Shown here in pieces: positions 46,001 through 56,062 of a stretch of 64,000 bases of DNA. This DNA comes from Methylophaga sp. OBS3 (GTDB taxonomy: Bacteria > Pseudomonadota > Gammaproteobacteria > Nitrosococcales > Methylophagaceae): assembly GCF_026319325.1 (NCBI RefSeq), contig NZ_JAPDMU010000003.1, positions 310,001-374,000 of the forward strand, in the 5' to 3' direction. How positions within the stretch are numbered: position 1 is the first letter of the stretch; each line of letters starts with the position of its first letter. The notes beneath the pieces were generated by a model. It was given only the letters and a program-made list of their open reading frames with translations. It was not told the DNA's origin and made no database searches. A program made the position numbers and the translations under genes.

Positions 46001-46069
46001 TATCTGTTTAGTAAACCCATTCCAGCTGAGAATGTGATTCCCCTGTTAGAGCAAGGGCTGCCTGTTTAG
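43022..46069 (+). CDS. Ammonium transporter fused to PAS-GGDEF-EAL domains
   Basis: About the first 390 residues form an Amt/Mep/Rh channel with eleven hydrophobic segments (CSACLVFIMQAGFLCLESGLVRSKN; PVIGHWAWAG; GWVALAAVLIIGPRIGRY; HLFAGIWG). Then follow a short coil, a PAS domain (about 465-580), a GGDEF domain with WGGDEFVV (about 665) and an EAL domain with FEALVRWQHP (about 793) and DDFGTGYSSLSYLKRFP. Both catalytic signatures are intact, so it could make and degrade c-di-GMP. I use GTG 43022, which has GGAGG five bases upstream; ATG 42995 has none. It converges on uup with one base between. No PII (glnK) gene is adjacent. Confidence 0.93.
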   Translation: MDILWLLCSACLVFIMQAGFLCLESGLVRSKNSINVAAKNITDFTVSSAIFWLVGFGIMFGNSMTGWFGTSDFMFDETPSAFLITFFIFQMMFCGTAATLVSGAVAERTSYIGYVIITITITLAIYPVIGHWAWAGIMSGNPTGWLEQIGFVDFAGSTVVHSVGGWVALAAVLIIGPRIGRYDTPDRRIPGSNLPMAVLGGMLIWFGWFGFNGGSTLAWGDDIPAILLNTLLAAIWGGICTTLLKYFTDGYVDVLMIINGVLGGLVSITANCHVVTANEAALIGIIGGVIVFYGDRFLEDKQIDDAIGVIPVHLFAGIWGTLSVALFGNPERIGNGLSFWQQLGSQLTGIVAIGIYSFVVAYVIFRVINRYYPLRVTPQAELIGLNVSEHRVSTEVFDLLAAMQHQQQESDFSNRVPVEPFTEVGQIAQQYNRVIDKVNQEIEQRDQAFSAYKESEFRKGAILQAAMDCIVTVNERGDIIEFNPAAEQCFGMNKKSVLGLNFFKLFISEGARAAAMNSLAQGFVAGDGLVLKRQNITELARSDGEEFPAEVVITQTTDSSQPQVEYTLHIRDITQQIKLQNRLKQLAYNDPLTGLYNRTYFMSNLKQRIAQHQSLPGSVVLMFLDLDQFKKINDNLGHKAGDQLLCEVARRLKKVTRESDLAGRWGGDEFVVVLSGNVTMEVAERKAEDILAQMREPVMLNKQSLIVPTSIGIAISENGTVNPERLMQQADIAMYRAKQAGRNTYRVYIEEMSEKAMQTFQLEFALPDAIKHNQLFLQYQPKVSCMTNEVVGFEALVRWQHPEHGLIMPGDFIPVIEESNLIIDLGEWVIKTVIEQLASWRMLGVPLLPIAINISGHHLHSQTLTKYVEKLTADHDIGGELLEFEITEGVLTGNTDASLEALNSLKKTRIRLSIDDFGTGYSSLSYLKRFPVDVLKIDRAFIRECDNNFEDAAICKAIITLAKSLGLLIIAEGVETDAQLKFLKTEQCDIYQGYLFSKPIPAENVIPLLEQGLPV

Positions 46070-46070
46070 G

Positions 46071-47966
46071 TCAGCCATTTTGCTTTTCTTCCAATTCTTC
46101 CCATAACGCATAGGCGGCTTCTAACTCACTCGTTAGAGTCGCCAATTCATCTTGGGCTTTTTGCATCGCTTCAGCACTTTGCTCATAAAATGCAGGAGAT
46201 GACATGGTCTCATTCATCTGCATTTGTTGAGCTTCTAAGGTCTCAATCTTAGCCGGCAATGCTTTAAGATCTAACTGCTGTTGGTAAGTTAACGCTGACT
46301 TTTTCTTTTCAGGTTTTGCTACCGGTTTGGTACTTGTTGCTGGTTTCGCAGTAGCTGCTTTTTCTGCCAACTCTGCTTTTTGTCGTAGCCAATCATCGTA
46401 GCCACCAACGTATTCTCGCAGACTGCCGTCCTCATCAAAAACGATGCTACTGGTCACCACATTATTTAAGAAACTACGATCATGGCTGACCAATAATAAC
46501 GTGCCACTGAAGTTCGCAAGTAAATCTTCTAATAACTCTAATGTCTCGGCATCGAGATCATTGGTCGGTTCGTCCATAACCAATAAGTTGGCAGGTTGAG
46601 TAAATAGTTTGGCTAACAGTAGTCGGTTACGTTCCCCACCCGATAATGCTTTGACCGGAGTCCGCGCCCGCTCAGGGGTAAACAAGAAGTCTTGTAGGTA
46701 ACCAATAATATGTTTTCGACTACCTCCGACTTCAACAAAGTCCCTACCTTGCCCGACGTTATCAACCACACTTGCCTGCTCATCAAGCTGGCTACGTAAT
46801 TGATCAAAATAGGCGATCTGTAAATTGGTACCTTGTTTTACCGTACCAGTTTCTGGTTTTTCACGGCCTAATAAAATCGACAATAGTGTACTTTTGCCAC
46901 AACCGTTAGGGCCAATAATACCGATACGGTCGCCACGCTGAATCAGTGTTGTGAAGTCTTTAAATAAAGTACGGCCATCGTAGGACTGACCAATATCTTC
47001 AACCTCAACCACTAACTTACCGCTACGATCTGCTTCTTGCAGTTGCATGCTGACATTACCTTGCAACTCACGGCGTTGGCTTCGTTCTTTACGTAATTTC
47101 TCTAAAGCTCTAACACGCCCCTCATTACGGGTACGACGCGCTTTAATGCCTTGGCGAATCCAGACTTCTTCCTGGGCTAGCTTTTTATCAAACTGGGCAT
47201 TTTGCTCAGCTTCTGCCGCCAGCATGGCTTCACGTTTAGCCAAGAAGTTTTGATAGTCACCAGGAAAACTACTTACTTGGCCACGGTCCAACATCACGAT
47301 ACGCGTCGCCAAAGCTTGTAAAAAGCTACGGTCATGGGTGATAAACAAAAGTGTGCCACCATAACTTTTCAAGAAAGCTTCCAGCCACATGATCGAGGCA
47401 ATATCCAAATGGTTAGTTGGCTCGTCTAATAGCAAAATATCAGGCGATTTCACTAATGCTTGTGCCAACAACACACGACGTTTCATCCCGCCCGACAAGC
47501 TTGAAAACTCAACACTCGGATCGAGTGATAGTTTGGAAATAACCGTTTCGACTTGTTGCTCAAGAGACCAACCATCCACAGCTTCAAGTTGGTGTTGTGC
47601 TTTTTCAAGTTTCGCTAGTACCGCTTCACTACTGTCATGTTGTAACTGCTGAACAATGTGATGGTAGTTCACCAATAATGGCGCTATGTCGCCCAGCCCC
47701 ATGGCAACCACATCATAAATACTGCCTTTAGTACCGGCAGGAACTTCTTGTTCCAGTCTGGCAATTTTTAGGCTATTAATCCCTGCCATCTCGCCAGAGT
47801 CAGGCAAGATTTCACTGGCAATGACTTTCATCAACGTAGACTTACCAGCACCGTTTCGACCAACAAGACAAACACGCTCACCTTTATCAATTTGGAAATC
47901 GATTTTGTCGAGTAGGTTAGGACCGCCAAAGCTGACAGTAATTTGTTTAAGTTGTAATAAAGCCAT
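46071..47966 (-). CDS. uup: ABC-F ATPase, Uup type
   Basis: The 631-residue product has two nucleotide-binding domains: GRNGAGKSTLMK and LSGGMKRRVLLAQAL with LDEPTNHLD, then GPNGCGKSTLLS and LSGGERNRLLLAKL with MDEPTNDLDAETLELL. A coiled-coil C-terminal domain (about 545-631) follows, as in Uup, which binds branched DNA and affects ribosome function. ABC-F proteins act on ribosomes, not as transporters. Its ATG overlaps the yheS stop by one base (TAATG). Confidence 0.92.
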   Translation of the reverse strand: MALLQLKQITVSFGGPNLLDKIDFQIDKGERVCLVGRNGAGKSTLMKVIASEILPDSGEMAGINSLKIARLEQEVPAGTKGSIYDVVAMGLGDIAPLLVNYHHIVQQLQHDSSEAVLAKLEKAQHQLEAVDGWSLEQQVETVISKLSLDPSVEFSSLSGGMKRRVLLAQALVKSPDILLLDEPTNHLDIASIMWLEAFLKSYGGTLLFITHDRSFLQALATRIVMLDRGQVSSFPGDYQNFLAKREAMLAAEAEQNAQFDKKLAQEEVWIRQGIKARRTRNEGRVRALEKLRKERSQRRELQGNVSMQLQEADRSGKLVVEVEDIGQSYDGRTLFKDFTTLIQRGDRIGIIGPNGCGKSTLLSILLGREKPETGTVKQGTNLQIAYFDQLRSQLDEQASVVDNVGQGRDFVEVGGSRKHIIGYLQDFLFTPERARTPVKALSGGERNRLLLAKLFTQPANLLVMDEPTNDLDAETLELLEDLLANFSGTLLLVSHDRSFLNNVVTSSIVFDEDGSLREYVGGYDDWLRQKAELAEKAATAKPATSTKPVAKPEKKKSALTYQQQLDLKALPAKIETLEAQQMQMNETMSSPAFYEQSAEAMQKAQDELATLTSELEAAYALWEELEEKQNG

Positions 47967-49852
47967 TAATCCACTTCTTGCGCTGCGCGCTCTAATTGTT
48001 CGTTGGCATCAAGCCAATCTAATTCGGTTTGTTCCATTTCAGCTTTGCATTCCGCTTGCTGTTGTAACAAATTCTTCAATTTATCTTTGTTTGCTGCGTC
48101 GTATAACTCTGGCTCGGCCAGGGCAGACTCTAAGGTTTGTAATTGCTGATGCAATTTATCCATTGCCTGCTCAGCGGCTTGCACCAGCTTACGAAGAGGC
48201 TGTAATTTTTGCCGCTGTTGCGCCGCAGCTTGTCTATCTGCTTTTTTATTATTGGCTGGTGCGACTTTGTCGACTTCCTCATTGCCTTTGTTTAAGCGTA
48301 ATAAACGGTAGTCTTCCAAATCGCCATTAAATGGTTCGGCTTTGCCATCCGCCACCAACCACAAGTCATCACTGACATTTCTTAGGAAATAGCGGTCATG
48401 GGAAACCACAACCAAAGCGCCTTCAAACTCTTGCAGTGCCATCGTTAACGCCAGACGCATTTCTAAATCTAAATGGTTGGTTGGTTCGTCAAGTAACAAT
48501 AACGCTGGTCTTTGATAAACCAATAAAGCCAGTACTAAACGGGCTTTTTCACCACCAGAGAATGGTGCGACTTTTTGTAACGCATTATCACCGTGAAAAC
48601 CAAAACCACCTAAGAAATTACGTAGCTCTTGTTCAGGCGCTTCTCTATCCAAACGCTGTAAATGTTGTAGTGGAGAATCTTCGGGTCTTAGTTGCTCAAG
48701 CTGGTGCTGAGCAAAATAGCCAATTTCAATGTCTTTGCCTTCACGACGCTTTCCCGCAAGTGCCGTTAACTCACCTGCAATTAACTTTATCAGTGTGGAT
48801 TTACCGGCACCGTTTGGCCCTAATAAAGCAATACGATCCCCTGCACTTAAACTAAGCTGCACATTGTCTATAAGCGGCTGTTCACCATAGCCAACACTGG
48901 CTTTATCTAAAGCCAAAATGGGCGTGGTTAATCTTCTCGGTTCAAAAAAGCTAAAGTGAAACGGCGAATCAACATGCGCTGGCGCAATTTTTTCCATGCG
49001 TTCTAACGCTTTTACCCGGCTTTGTGCTTGTTTTGCTTTGGTGGCCTTAGCCTTAAACCGATTTACAAAACTACGGATATGCGCAATCTCACGTTGCTGC
49101 TTGTCATGTGCTGCTTGTTGATTAGCTAAATGCTCAGCACGCGCTTGTTCAAAGTCACTGTAGTTACCGCTATACACTTTGATAGCTTGTTGCTCGATGT
49201 GAGCGATTTGATTAACCACACGATCCAAAAACTCACGATCATGCGAAATCACCAACATCGTGCCTTGGTATTGGCGTAACCACTCTTCCAGCCAGTAAAC
49301 CGCTTCTAGATCTAAGTGATTGGTTGGCTCGTCTAATAACAATAAGTCACTTCGACACATCAATGCCTGCGCCAAGTTTAAGCGCATTCGCCATCCACCC
49401 GAAAAAGCACGCACAGGTTGGGTTTGCTGTTCTGGTGAAAAGCCAAGTCCATGCAATAATTTGGCAGCACGACTACGGCCGGTATAACCATCAATCATGG
49501 CGAGTCTGTCGTGCAACAGCGTTTGCTGATGACCATCACCCGCAGCTTCGGCATCAGCCAAAGCATTTAATAGACTACTTAATTCAGCATCGCCCTCTAA
49601 AACATAGTCAATGGCCAGGGTATCGACCGCCGGTGTTTCTTGTGCAACATGCGCAATCACCCAACTGGTTGGGAACGATAACTCACCAAGATCGGGGTGT
49701 AATTGCCCGCGAATCATCGCGAATAGGCTCGATTTACCCGTACCGTTGGCACCCGTTAAACCGACGCGCTGTCCCGGATGGATCAGCATATTGGCTTGTT
49801 CAAAAAGTAGCCGTGGTCCACGGCGAAGAGAGAGTTGGCTAAGCTTAATCAT
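47966..49852 (-). CDS. yheS: ABC-F ATPase, YheS type
   Basis: The 628-residue product has two ABC domains (GANGTGKSSLFAMI and [44 protein letters not shown] and [32 protein letters not shown]) and a P-site-type linker (FVNRFKAKATKAKQAQSRVKALERM). The C-terminal region is a charged coiled coil. YheS proteins belong to the translation-factor ABC-F group. It is the first gene of the yheS-uup pair. Confidence 0.92.
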   Translation of the reverse strand: MIKLSQLSLRRGPRLLFEQANMLIHPGQRVGLTGANGTGKSSLFAMIRGQLHPDLGELSFPTSWVIAHVAQETPAVDTLAIDYVLEGDAELSSLLNALADAEAAGDGHQQTLLHDRLAMIDGYTGRSRAAKLLHGLGFSPEQQTQPVRAFSGGWRMRLNLAQALMCRSDLLLLDEPTNHLDLEAVYWLEEWLRQYQGTMLVISHDREFLDRVVNQIAHIEQQAIKVYSGNYSDFEQARAEHLANQQAAHDKQQREIAHIRSFVNRFKAKATKAKQAQSRVKALERMEKIAPAHVDSPFHFSFFEPRRLTTPILALDKASVGYGEQPLIDNVQLSLSAGDRIALLGPNGAGKSTLIKLIAGELTALAGKRREGKDIEIGYFAQHQLEQLRPEDSPLQHLQRLDREAPEQELRNFLGGFGFHGDNALQKVAPFSGGEKARLVLALLVYQRPALLLLDEPTNHLDLEMRLALTMALQEFEGALVVVSHDRYFLRNVSDDLWLVADGKAEPFNGDLEDYRLLRLNKGNEEVDKVAPANNKKADRQAAAQQRQKLQPLRKLVQAAEQAMDKLHQQLQTLESALAEPELYDAANKDKLKNLLQQQAECKAEMEQTELDWLDANEQLERAAQEVD

Positions 49853-49897
49853 GGCGCGAATTGTAACGGATAGTGCAGTCTATCGCAGGGTGTTTTT

Positions 49898-50581
49898 TTA
49901 AACGCTGACAGGAAGTTGCCAATCAATCGGTGTTTTCCCTGACAGGCGAAGATAATGATTGGCCATACTAAAATGCTTACAGCCTAGAAAACCACGATGC
50001 GCTGATAATGGCGATGGATGCGGTGCTTTAAGAACACAATGTTTTTCTGTATCGATCATCGCGCCTTTTTTCTGAGCATAACTGCCCCACAACATAAAGA
50101 CCACGCTGTCACATTGAGCATTAACGGTTGCAATGATTTTATCGGTGAATTGCTCCCAGCCCTTGCCCTGATGCGCATTGGCGTTACTCTCCTCAACCGT
50201 TAACACAGCATTGAGTAACAACACACCTTGCTGTGCCCAGCTTTCCAGATAACCATGATTAACCGGCGTTGCATCTACATCTGTTTTTAATTCCTTGTAG
50301 ATATTCATTAACGAGGGCGGCACTTTAACGCCCGGCATCACTGAAAAACACAGTCCATGCGCTTGCCCGGGTTGGTGATAAGGATCCTGTCCCAAAATCA
50401 CTACTTTTACTTTGGATAAAGGGGTAACCTCTAGCGCATGAAACCAATTCTGCGAGTGCGGATAAATCACCTTGTTCGCCTGCTTTTCCTGCTTAAGAAA
50501 AGCTTTAAGTTGCTGCATGTAGGGTTGTTCAAACTCGTCATTTAATGCAGTTTGCCACTCAGGGGCCTTTTCAAGCGCCAT
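49898..50581 (-). CDS. ung: Uracil-DNA glycosylase
   Basis: Ung excises uracil from DNA. The product of about 227 residues has [23 protein letters not shown] (water-activating GQDPYH), [29 protein letters not shown] and the [14 protein letters not shown]-intercalation loop. I choose ATG 50581 ([10 protein letters not shown]), six bases after GGAG; a TTG at 50593 and ATG at 50587 would overlap that site. The gene stands alone. Confidence 0.97.
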   Translation of the reverse strand: MALEKAPEWQTALNDEFEQPYMQQLKAFLKQEKQANKVIYPHSQNWFHALEVTPLSKVKVVILGQDPYHQPGQAHGLCFSVMPGVKVPPSLMNIYKELKTDVDATPVNHGYLESWAQQGVLLLNAVLTVEESNANAHQGKGWEQFTDKIIATVNAQCDSVVFMLWGSYAQKKGAMIDTEKHCVLKAPHPSPLSAHRGFLGCKHFSMANHYLRLSGKTPIDWQLPVSV

Positions 50582-50743
50582 GTCCATCTCCAAATTAATC
50601 AGACGACAATGCTAACACTTTGTTGGCCCTGAAAAATCAATGACGACTAGTCGATAGACAAGCCCGAAGACTACTGTTAGATTTGTATCCATCTCAAGCG
50701 ACTAGCAATGGATGTTGGTAACTGCGATCGAAGGATATGACCA

Positions 50744-51790
50744 ATGGCTGATTCTGCACGTGTACTGATTGTAGATGATGTACCTGATAATATTCAGGTA
50801 GCGATGAATTTTCTCAAGGAAGAGGACTACGATTTATCGTTTGCGACGCGAGGCCAAGAAGCCCTCTCACTGATGCAAGAGCACGACTATGACTTAGTGC
50901 TGCTTGACATCATGATGCCTGAAATGGACGGCTATGAAGTCTGTCGCATCATGAAAAAAGACAGTCGTCTTCGCAATATTCCCGTTATTTTTGTTACCGC
51001 TAAAGTCGATGTCGACTCTATTTCTCAAGGCTTTCAAGCGGGTGCTGTAGATTATTTGTGTAAGCCTTTCCACGCCGAAGAGCTACTTGCTCGAGTGAAA
51101 ACGCACCTCAACTTATATCGTGCACAAAGACTCCTGCAACAAAACAACCTCAGCCTACAAAGTAAACTCGAATTCAATCAGCGCCGTCTTCTCAGCGAAC
51201 TTGAGCATAATCAAATCGAAATGATCTATGTGTTAACCGAGTTGATGGAATCTACTTCCGATGAAACTGGCAAACACATTCGTCGCGTTTCCGAGTGCTG
51301 TCGGCTGTTAGCCTTGTATCACGAGAGTTTGACCGACGAAGATGCTGATGTACTTTTTCATGCATCCCCCATGCATGACATTGGCAAAATCACGATCCCG
51401 CATGACATTTTGCATAAACCGGGCAAGCTCTCTGCTGAAGAATTTGCCACCATGCAAACGCATACCACCCGTGCTTACGATATTCTCAAGCAATCCAAAC
51501 GACGTTACACCAAGGCAGCAGCCATTATTGCTCATCAACACCATGAGAGATGGGATGGTTCTGGTTACCCTCAAGGTCTAAAAGGCGAAGCCATTCATAT
51601 CTACGGCCGTATCGTAGGTATCATTGATGTATTTGATGCTCTCTTACACAAACGTGTCTACAAAGAAGCGTGGTCATTCGATGACACTTTCGATTATTTA
51701 GCCGCCAATAGTGGTAGCCACTTCGATCCTTACCTGGTGACGCTAATGTTGGAACACCGGGATGAATTTGCTGCCATCATCAAGCAGTAA
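50744..51790 (+). CDS. Response regulator with HD-GYP phosphodiesterase output
   Basis: The 348-residue product has a receiver domain ([10 protein letters not shown], phosphoacceptor Asp55 in [15 protein letters not shown], Lys in YLCKPF), a short helical linker and an HD-GYP domain ([38 protein letters not shown]). HD-GYP enzymes degrade c-di-GMP. All metal-binding signatures appear intact. The hybrid kinase gene begins 29 bases before its stop, so the kinase probably controls this regulator. Confidence 0.94.
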   Translation: MADSARVLIVDDVPDNIQVAMNFLKEEDYDLSFATRGQEALSLMQEHDYDLVLLDIMMPEMDGYEVCRIMKKDSRLRNIPVIFVTAKVDVDSISQGFQAGAVDYLCKPFHAEELLARVKTHLNLYRAQRLLQQNNLSLQSKLEFNQRRLLSELEHNQIEMIYVLTELMESTSDETGKHIRRVSECCRLLALYHESLTDEDADVLFHASPMHDIGKITIPHDILHKPGKLSAEEFATMQTHTTRAYDILKQSKRRYTKAAAIIAHQHHERWDGSGYPQGLKGEAIHIYGRIVGIIDVFDALLHKRVYKEAWSFDDTFDYLAANSGSHFDPYLVTLMLEHRDEFAAIIKQ

Positions 51791-54700
51791 GCTCCTCGCT
51801 TTTATTTTGTTGTGTTGGCCAGTTCTGGTCAGTGCTTTAACGTTTACTGATAGAGAAGAAGCCTATATTGCTTCAAATCCGGTCATTAAGTTGGGTGCTG
51901 ATTTCAGCTGGGCGCCTTATGACTTTGAAAATGACGACGGTGAACATGATGGTATTGCTGCTGACATTTTAGCGTTGGTCGCCGAAAAAAGTGGTCTGAC
52001 GTTTGAAGTCATTCCCGATGTATGGGCAGATACCATGTCACGTTTACAAGCTGGTGAAGTCGTTGGCCTCACCTGCGCGGCCGAAACGCCTGATCGTAGA
52101 GACTACCTTAATTTCACACTTCCTTATGTCAGCATGTCCCTAGGGATATTGGTGCAGTCAGATCGGCAAGATATTAAAGGCATAGAGCAACTAAACGATA
52201 AAACCGTCGCTTTAAATAAAGGCTCTTACTTGCATGAATGGATGCAGCAAAATTACCCGCAAATTGAGTTATTTCTCACAAGCTCTAATGATGAAGCCAT
52301 TGAAGCGGTGTCATTTTCTAAAGCTGATGCCTATATCGGCAATATTGCTGTGGCAACAAGAATCATGCAGCAACGCTACCTTTCCAACCTCAAAGTTGTT
52401 GGCAAACTGCCGGGATTAACTACCGATACCAGCATCGCGATTGCTAAAAATCACCCCGTGCTGTTTAGCATTATTGAAAAAACATTGGCGTCAATTACAG
52501 CCGAAGAAAAACAAAAGATCACAGGCAAGTGGTATTTCAGTTCAAGTGATGGTGAAGCCTTTGAAATATTGTCATCACAACGCGCCAAACTAAGACTAAA
52601 CGAACGTGAAAAACGTTGGATTGAAGCTAATAGTGTCATAAAAATAGGTGTTGACCCGGCTTGGCCCCCTTTTGATTTTGTTGAAAACGGTATTCACCGC
52701 GGGGTTAGTGCAGACTATTTAAAAATCATCAGTGAACTCACAGGGCTAACTTTTCAACAAGCCGACTTAGCGGATTGGACTTCTGTTTTAGCTGCTGCCC
52801 GAAATGGCGAGATAAATCTCATTGCCGCATTATCTGAAAATAACGAGCGCAAAACCTTTTTGGATATGTCCCAGCCCTACGCCAATTACCCTATGGCTGT
52901 CGCCACATCTCATTATGGCTACCTTACCAGCTTGGAATCTTTTACTGATAAAAGAGTGGCCGTGGTAAAAGACTATTATTCCGAATCATTGCTAAAAAGC
53001 TATTACCCCAGCATCCAGCCAATTTATGTCAACAATGCTGCTGAAGGTCTTGAGTTATTGGTTGATAAAAAAATTGATGCCTACTTCGATAACATCGCCT
53101 CGATTAGTTTTAATGCTTTAAATCTTGGTCTCAGCCATATCAACACCTCGATCATTGATGAGTTCTCATCCCCTCTCAACTTTGGCGTTATCAAAGGCCA
53201 GCCAGAGCTGCTCTCGATTTTAAATAAAGCGTTGCACGTCATCTCAGATGAGCAACATCTTGAAATCAAACAACGCTGGATGTCACTTCGGACCATTGAA
53301 ACAACTGATTACAAATTATTATTAGAAATCGCCGGTGTCATGTTGCTGTTTTTATTAGCGAGCTTTTACTGGATAAGAAAACTGCATGATGAAGTACAAA
53401 AGCGACGAACCTCTGAACAACGACTTCGTGAAAGCCAAAACCAGCTATCCCGCCTTATAAATGCCATGCCCATGACGTTGCTGGTTACAGAGCGCCAGAC
53501 CGGCGGCATCATGTTAGCGAATGATTTTAGTTACATGGAATTAGGTTTTAATGAGTCTCAACGGCCTGACCTGACCATCAGCGACTTCTACAATTCGGCC
53601 GATGAAGCAAAAAAAATCGCAGCCAAGTTAAATCAAAATGGTGAAATCCGTAATGAGATGGTCGAATTAAAACCGCTTTACGGCAATATCATTCACACCT
53701 TGCTCACCATTATTAGCATTGATTATCAAGGAATTCCTGCTTATTTGTGCTTCTTTATGAATATGAATGAACGTATTGAGCTTGAGCGTTCATTGATACT
53801 GGCAAAGTCTGATGCTGAGGCTGCCAATCATGCCAAATCGCAATTTTTAGCGAATATGAGTCATGAAATTCGTACACCAATGAATGCCATTCTGGGCTTT
53901 ACTGAATTGCTGGATGAACAAGTTCAAGCACCACGACTCAAATCATTTATTAAAACCATCCAAAGTGCCGGCAATACTTTGCTGATGTTGATTAACGATA
54001 TTCTCGATCTATCAAAAATCGAAGCTGGCAAATTACAAATCAACAAAACTGCCGTCGATCCGCATCAGTTATTTGATGAAATCACCAATATGTTTGTTTT
54101 GCAGGTACGCAATAAAGACTTGTCTTTACAGCTCGAAGTTGATGATGAGTTACCTCATGGCTTACTACTTGATGCCACACGATTAAGACAAGTACTGTTT
54201 AACCTAGTGGGTAATGCCGTTAAATTCACTGAACATGGCTGTGTCCGGCTCAGTGTCAAAGCGAAAAATATTGATGATCACTTAAGTAAACTCGATCTCC
54301 ATATCGAAGTGGCTGACTCGGGTATCGGTATTCCAGCAGACGAAATCCATCATATTTTCGAGTTATTTGCTCAACAATCTGGGCAAGACTATCGAAAATA
54401 TGGTGGCACCGGTTTAGGCCTGTCGATTACTCGCCGTTTAGTTGAAATGATGGGTGGAACCATTACTGTTACCAGCACCGTTGGCGAAGGGGCTTGCTTT
54501 AAAATCATCTTGCCTCAAATTGATATCGCGGCTATCGCACAAGACAAACAGCGCCAGCAAGTGCTGGGCTTTGATGCTAGACAAATTCAATTTAAACCTG
54601 CCACCATCCTAATTGTTGACGATATCAGTCATAACCGTGAATTAATCCGTCAGCATTTTATGGACAGTGCGATATCAACTCTTGAAGCAGAAAATGGTCA

Positions 54701-55298
54701 ACTTGCCGTCGAGGCGGTGGTCGCTAACCCGCCAGATTTGGTGTTAATGGATATCCGTATGCCAGTCATGGATGGCTACGAAGCAGCGAAACAAATCAAA
54801 GCACACTCACCTCATTTGCCGGTCGTGGCATTAACTGCGTCAGTAATGCGTGATGAACACGAAGCACAAAACTTAGCCTTCTTTGATGGCTATTTACGTA
54901 AGCCCGTTTTACGCCACGAACTGATGCAAATGCTCAGTCAGTTTTTAGCTAATGATATGGTGGATATACCTGTTGAACATCATGTCGAAGAAGACTTTGG
55001 TGAACTAGACCACCAACAATTGCGTAGTTTAATTGCATTATTGAAAGCCACACCACATGAGCATTGGCTTCGAGCCAAACAAACTAACAGTCTCAGTGAT
55101 ATCAAAGATTTTGCTCGTGAGATTAAATTGGCAGCAGCAACCTATCAAGTGCCCGCTCTCGATAGGTTTGCCAGTCAGCTAAACGAACGAATAGACGCCT
55201 TTGATATTCAAGGCATGCAGCAATTGCTCCGTGACTTTGATCAGTTACTGGATAATTTGCACTTGGTGCTTCAGCAACAGCCTATCGAAAAAATCTGA
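51762..55298 (+). CDS. BvgS-like hybrid sensor histidine kinase
   Basis: The 1178-residue protein has a signal/anchor helix, two periplasmic solute-binding (PBPb) domains (about 30-255 and 275-510; [57 protein letters not shown]), a membrane span ([20 protein letters not shown], about 515-535), a PAS-like domain, HisKA with phospho-His701 ([14 protein letters not shown]), HATPase ([18 protein letters not shown]) and a receiver with Asp997 ([17 protein letters not shown]). The C-terminal helical tail has no obvious Hpt His. It overlaps the HD-GYP gene by 29 bases. Confidence 0.94.
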   Translation: MNLLPSSSSKLLAFILLCWPVLVSALTFTDREEAYIASNPVIKLGADFSWAPYDFENDDGEHDGIAADILALVAEKSGLTFEVIPDVWADTMSRLQAGEVVGLTCAAETPDRRDYLNFTLPYVSMSLGILVQSDRQDIKGIEQLNDKTVALNKGSYLHEWMQQNYPQIELFLTSSNDEAIEAVSFSKADAYIGNIAVATRIMQQRYLSNLKVVGKLPGLTTDTSIAIAKNHPVLFSIIEKTLASITAEEKQKITGKWYFSSSDGEAFEILSSQRAKLRLNEREKRWIEANSVIKIGVDPAWPPFDFVENGIHRGVSADYLKIISELTGLTFQQADLADWTSVLAAARNGEINLIAALSENNERKTFLDMSQPYANYPMAVATSHYGYLTSLESFTDKRVAVVKDYYSESLLKSYYPSIQPIYVNNAAEGLELLVDKKIDAYFDNIASISFNALNLGLSHINTSIIDEFSSPLNFGVIKGQPELLSILNKALHVISDEQHLEIKQRWMSLRTIETTDYKLLLEIAGVMLLFLLASFYWIRKLHDEVQKRRTSEQRLRESQNQLSRLINAMPMTLLVTERQTGGIMLANDFSYMELGFNESQRPDLTISDFYNSADEAKKIAAKLNQNGEIRNEMVELKPLYGNIIHTLLTIISIDYQGIPAYLCFFMNMNERIELERSLILAKSDAEAANHAKSQFLANMSHEIRTPMNAILGFTELLDEQVQAPRLKSFIKTIQSAGNTLLMLINDILDLSKIEAGKLQINKTAVDPHQLFDEITNMFVLQVRNKDLSLQLEVDDELPHGLLLDATRLRQVLFNLVGNAVKFTEHGCVRLSVKAKNIDDHLSKLDLHIEVADSGIGIPADEIHHIFELFAQQSGQDYRKYGGTGLGLSITRRLVEMMGGTITVTSTVGEGACFKIILPQIDIAAIAQDKQRQQVLGFDARQIQFKPATILIVDDISHNRELIRQHFMDSAISTLEAENGQLAVEAVVANPPDLVLMDIRMPVMDGYEAAKQIKAHSPHLPVVALTASVMRDEHEAQNLAFFDGYLRKPVLRHELMQMLSQFLANDMVDIPVEHHVEEDFGELDHQQLRSLIALLKATPHEHWLRAKQTNSLSDIKDFAREIKLAAATYQVPALDRFASQLNERIDAFDIQGMQQLLRDFDQLLDNLHLVLQQQPIEKI

Positions 55299-55362
55299 AC
55301 CACAGCTGCACAATGATTGTCATTGGATTAGAATATGTTGAATCCAACGATGGCAGTTAAAG

Positions 55363-55761
55363 ATGTTAATTAAAGAGCATAAAACGGATGCCGAGTGGCA
55401 AAAAGAGCTCACTGCAGAGCAATATCGGGTTACTCGACAAGCAGGTACTGAAGCCCCTTTTTCAGGTCAATATTATCAACATAAAGCCAATGGCCAATAT
55501 CACTGTATTTGTTGTGATGCGCCGTTATTTAAATCAGATGATAAGTTTGATGCGGGATGTGGTTGGCCAAGTTTTTCATCCCAAATCGAACATGGTGTCG
55601 TCACCCATCATGCAGACTACAGTCATGGCATGAACCGTACTGAAGTGCGCTGCCAAAGTTGTGAGGCACATTTGGGACATGTTTTTGATGATGGCCCAGC
55701 ACCGACCGGTTTACGCTACTGCATCAACTCAGTTGCGATAGATTTTCATGGCAAAGAGTGA
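55363..55761 (+). CDS. msrB: Peptide-methionine (R)-S-oxide reductase MsrB
   Basis: The 132-residue product reduces methionine-R-sulfoxide. It shows ICCDAPLF and a CQSC pair (four zinc Cys), [38 protein letters not shown] and the catalytic Cys in [10 protein letters not shown]. Length is normal. The GIY-YIG gene starts 14 bases before its stop. Confidence 0.97.
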   Translation: MLIKEHKTDAEWQKELTAEQYRVTRQAGTEAPFSGQYYQHKANGQYHCICCDAPLFKSDDKFDAGCGWPSFSSQIEHGVVTHHADYSHGMNRTEVRCQSCEAHLGHVFDDGPAPTGLRYCINSVAIDFHGKE

Positions 55762-56011
55762 CTGGACGCTTTACATCATCGAAGCTGAAAACGGACATTT
55801 ATATACAGGCATCACCACCGACCTAACACGTCGGCTTATACAACATCAAAATAAACGTGGCGGCGCTAAATTTTTTCACAGCAGTGCTGCCAAACAACTG
55901 GTTTATCAAGAAAATCATCCCGATCGTAGTAGCGCCAGTCGACGCGAAGCCGCAATTAAGAAGCTCTCCCGACAGGCCAAACTTCAACTTATCGGCAATC
56001 ATTCAAAGTAG
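55748..56011 (+). CDS. GIY-YIG nuclease superfamily protein
   Basis: The 87-residue product starts [34 protein letters not shown], the GIY-YIG core (here LYI ... LYTGIT) with the conserved Arg, and [20 protein letters not shown] with the Glu. Small stand-alone members (UPF0213/YhbQ) occur widely; their role is unclear, probably DNA repair related. It overlaps msrB. Confidence 0.93.
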   Translation: MAKSDWTLYIIEAENGHLYTGITTDLTRRLIQHQNKRGGAKFFHSSAAKQLVYQENHPDRSSASRREAAIKKLSRQAKLQLIGNHSK

Positions 56012-56062
56012 GTATAATGGGCGGTTTTTTCCGCTAAATACCGCTTCCTGCGAGGTTTTTCC

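Noticed and set aside
55000-55298. Hpt domain at the end of the BvgS-like kinase.
   Set aside because: The region is helical, but I see no His in an HxLKG-like setting.
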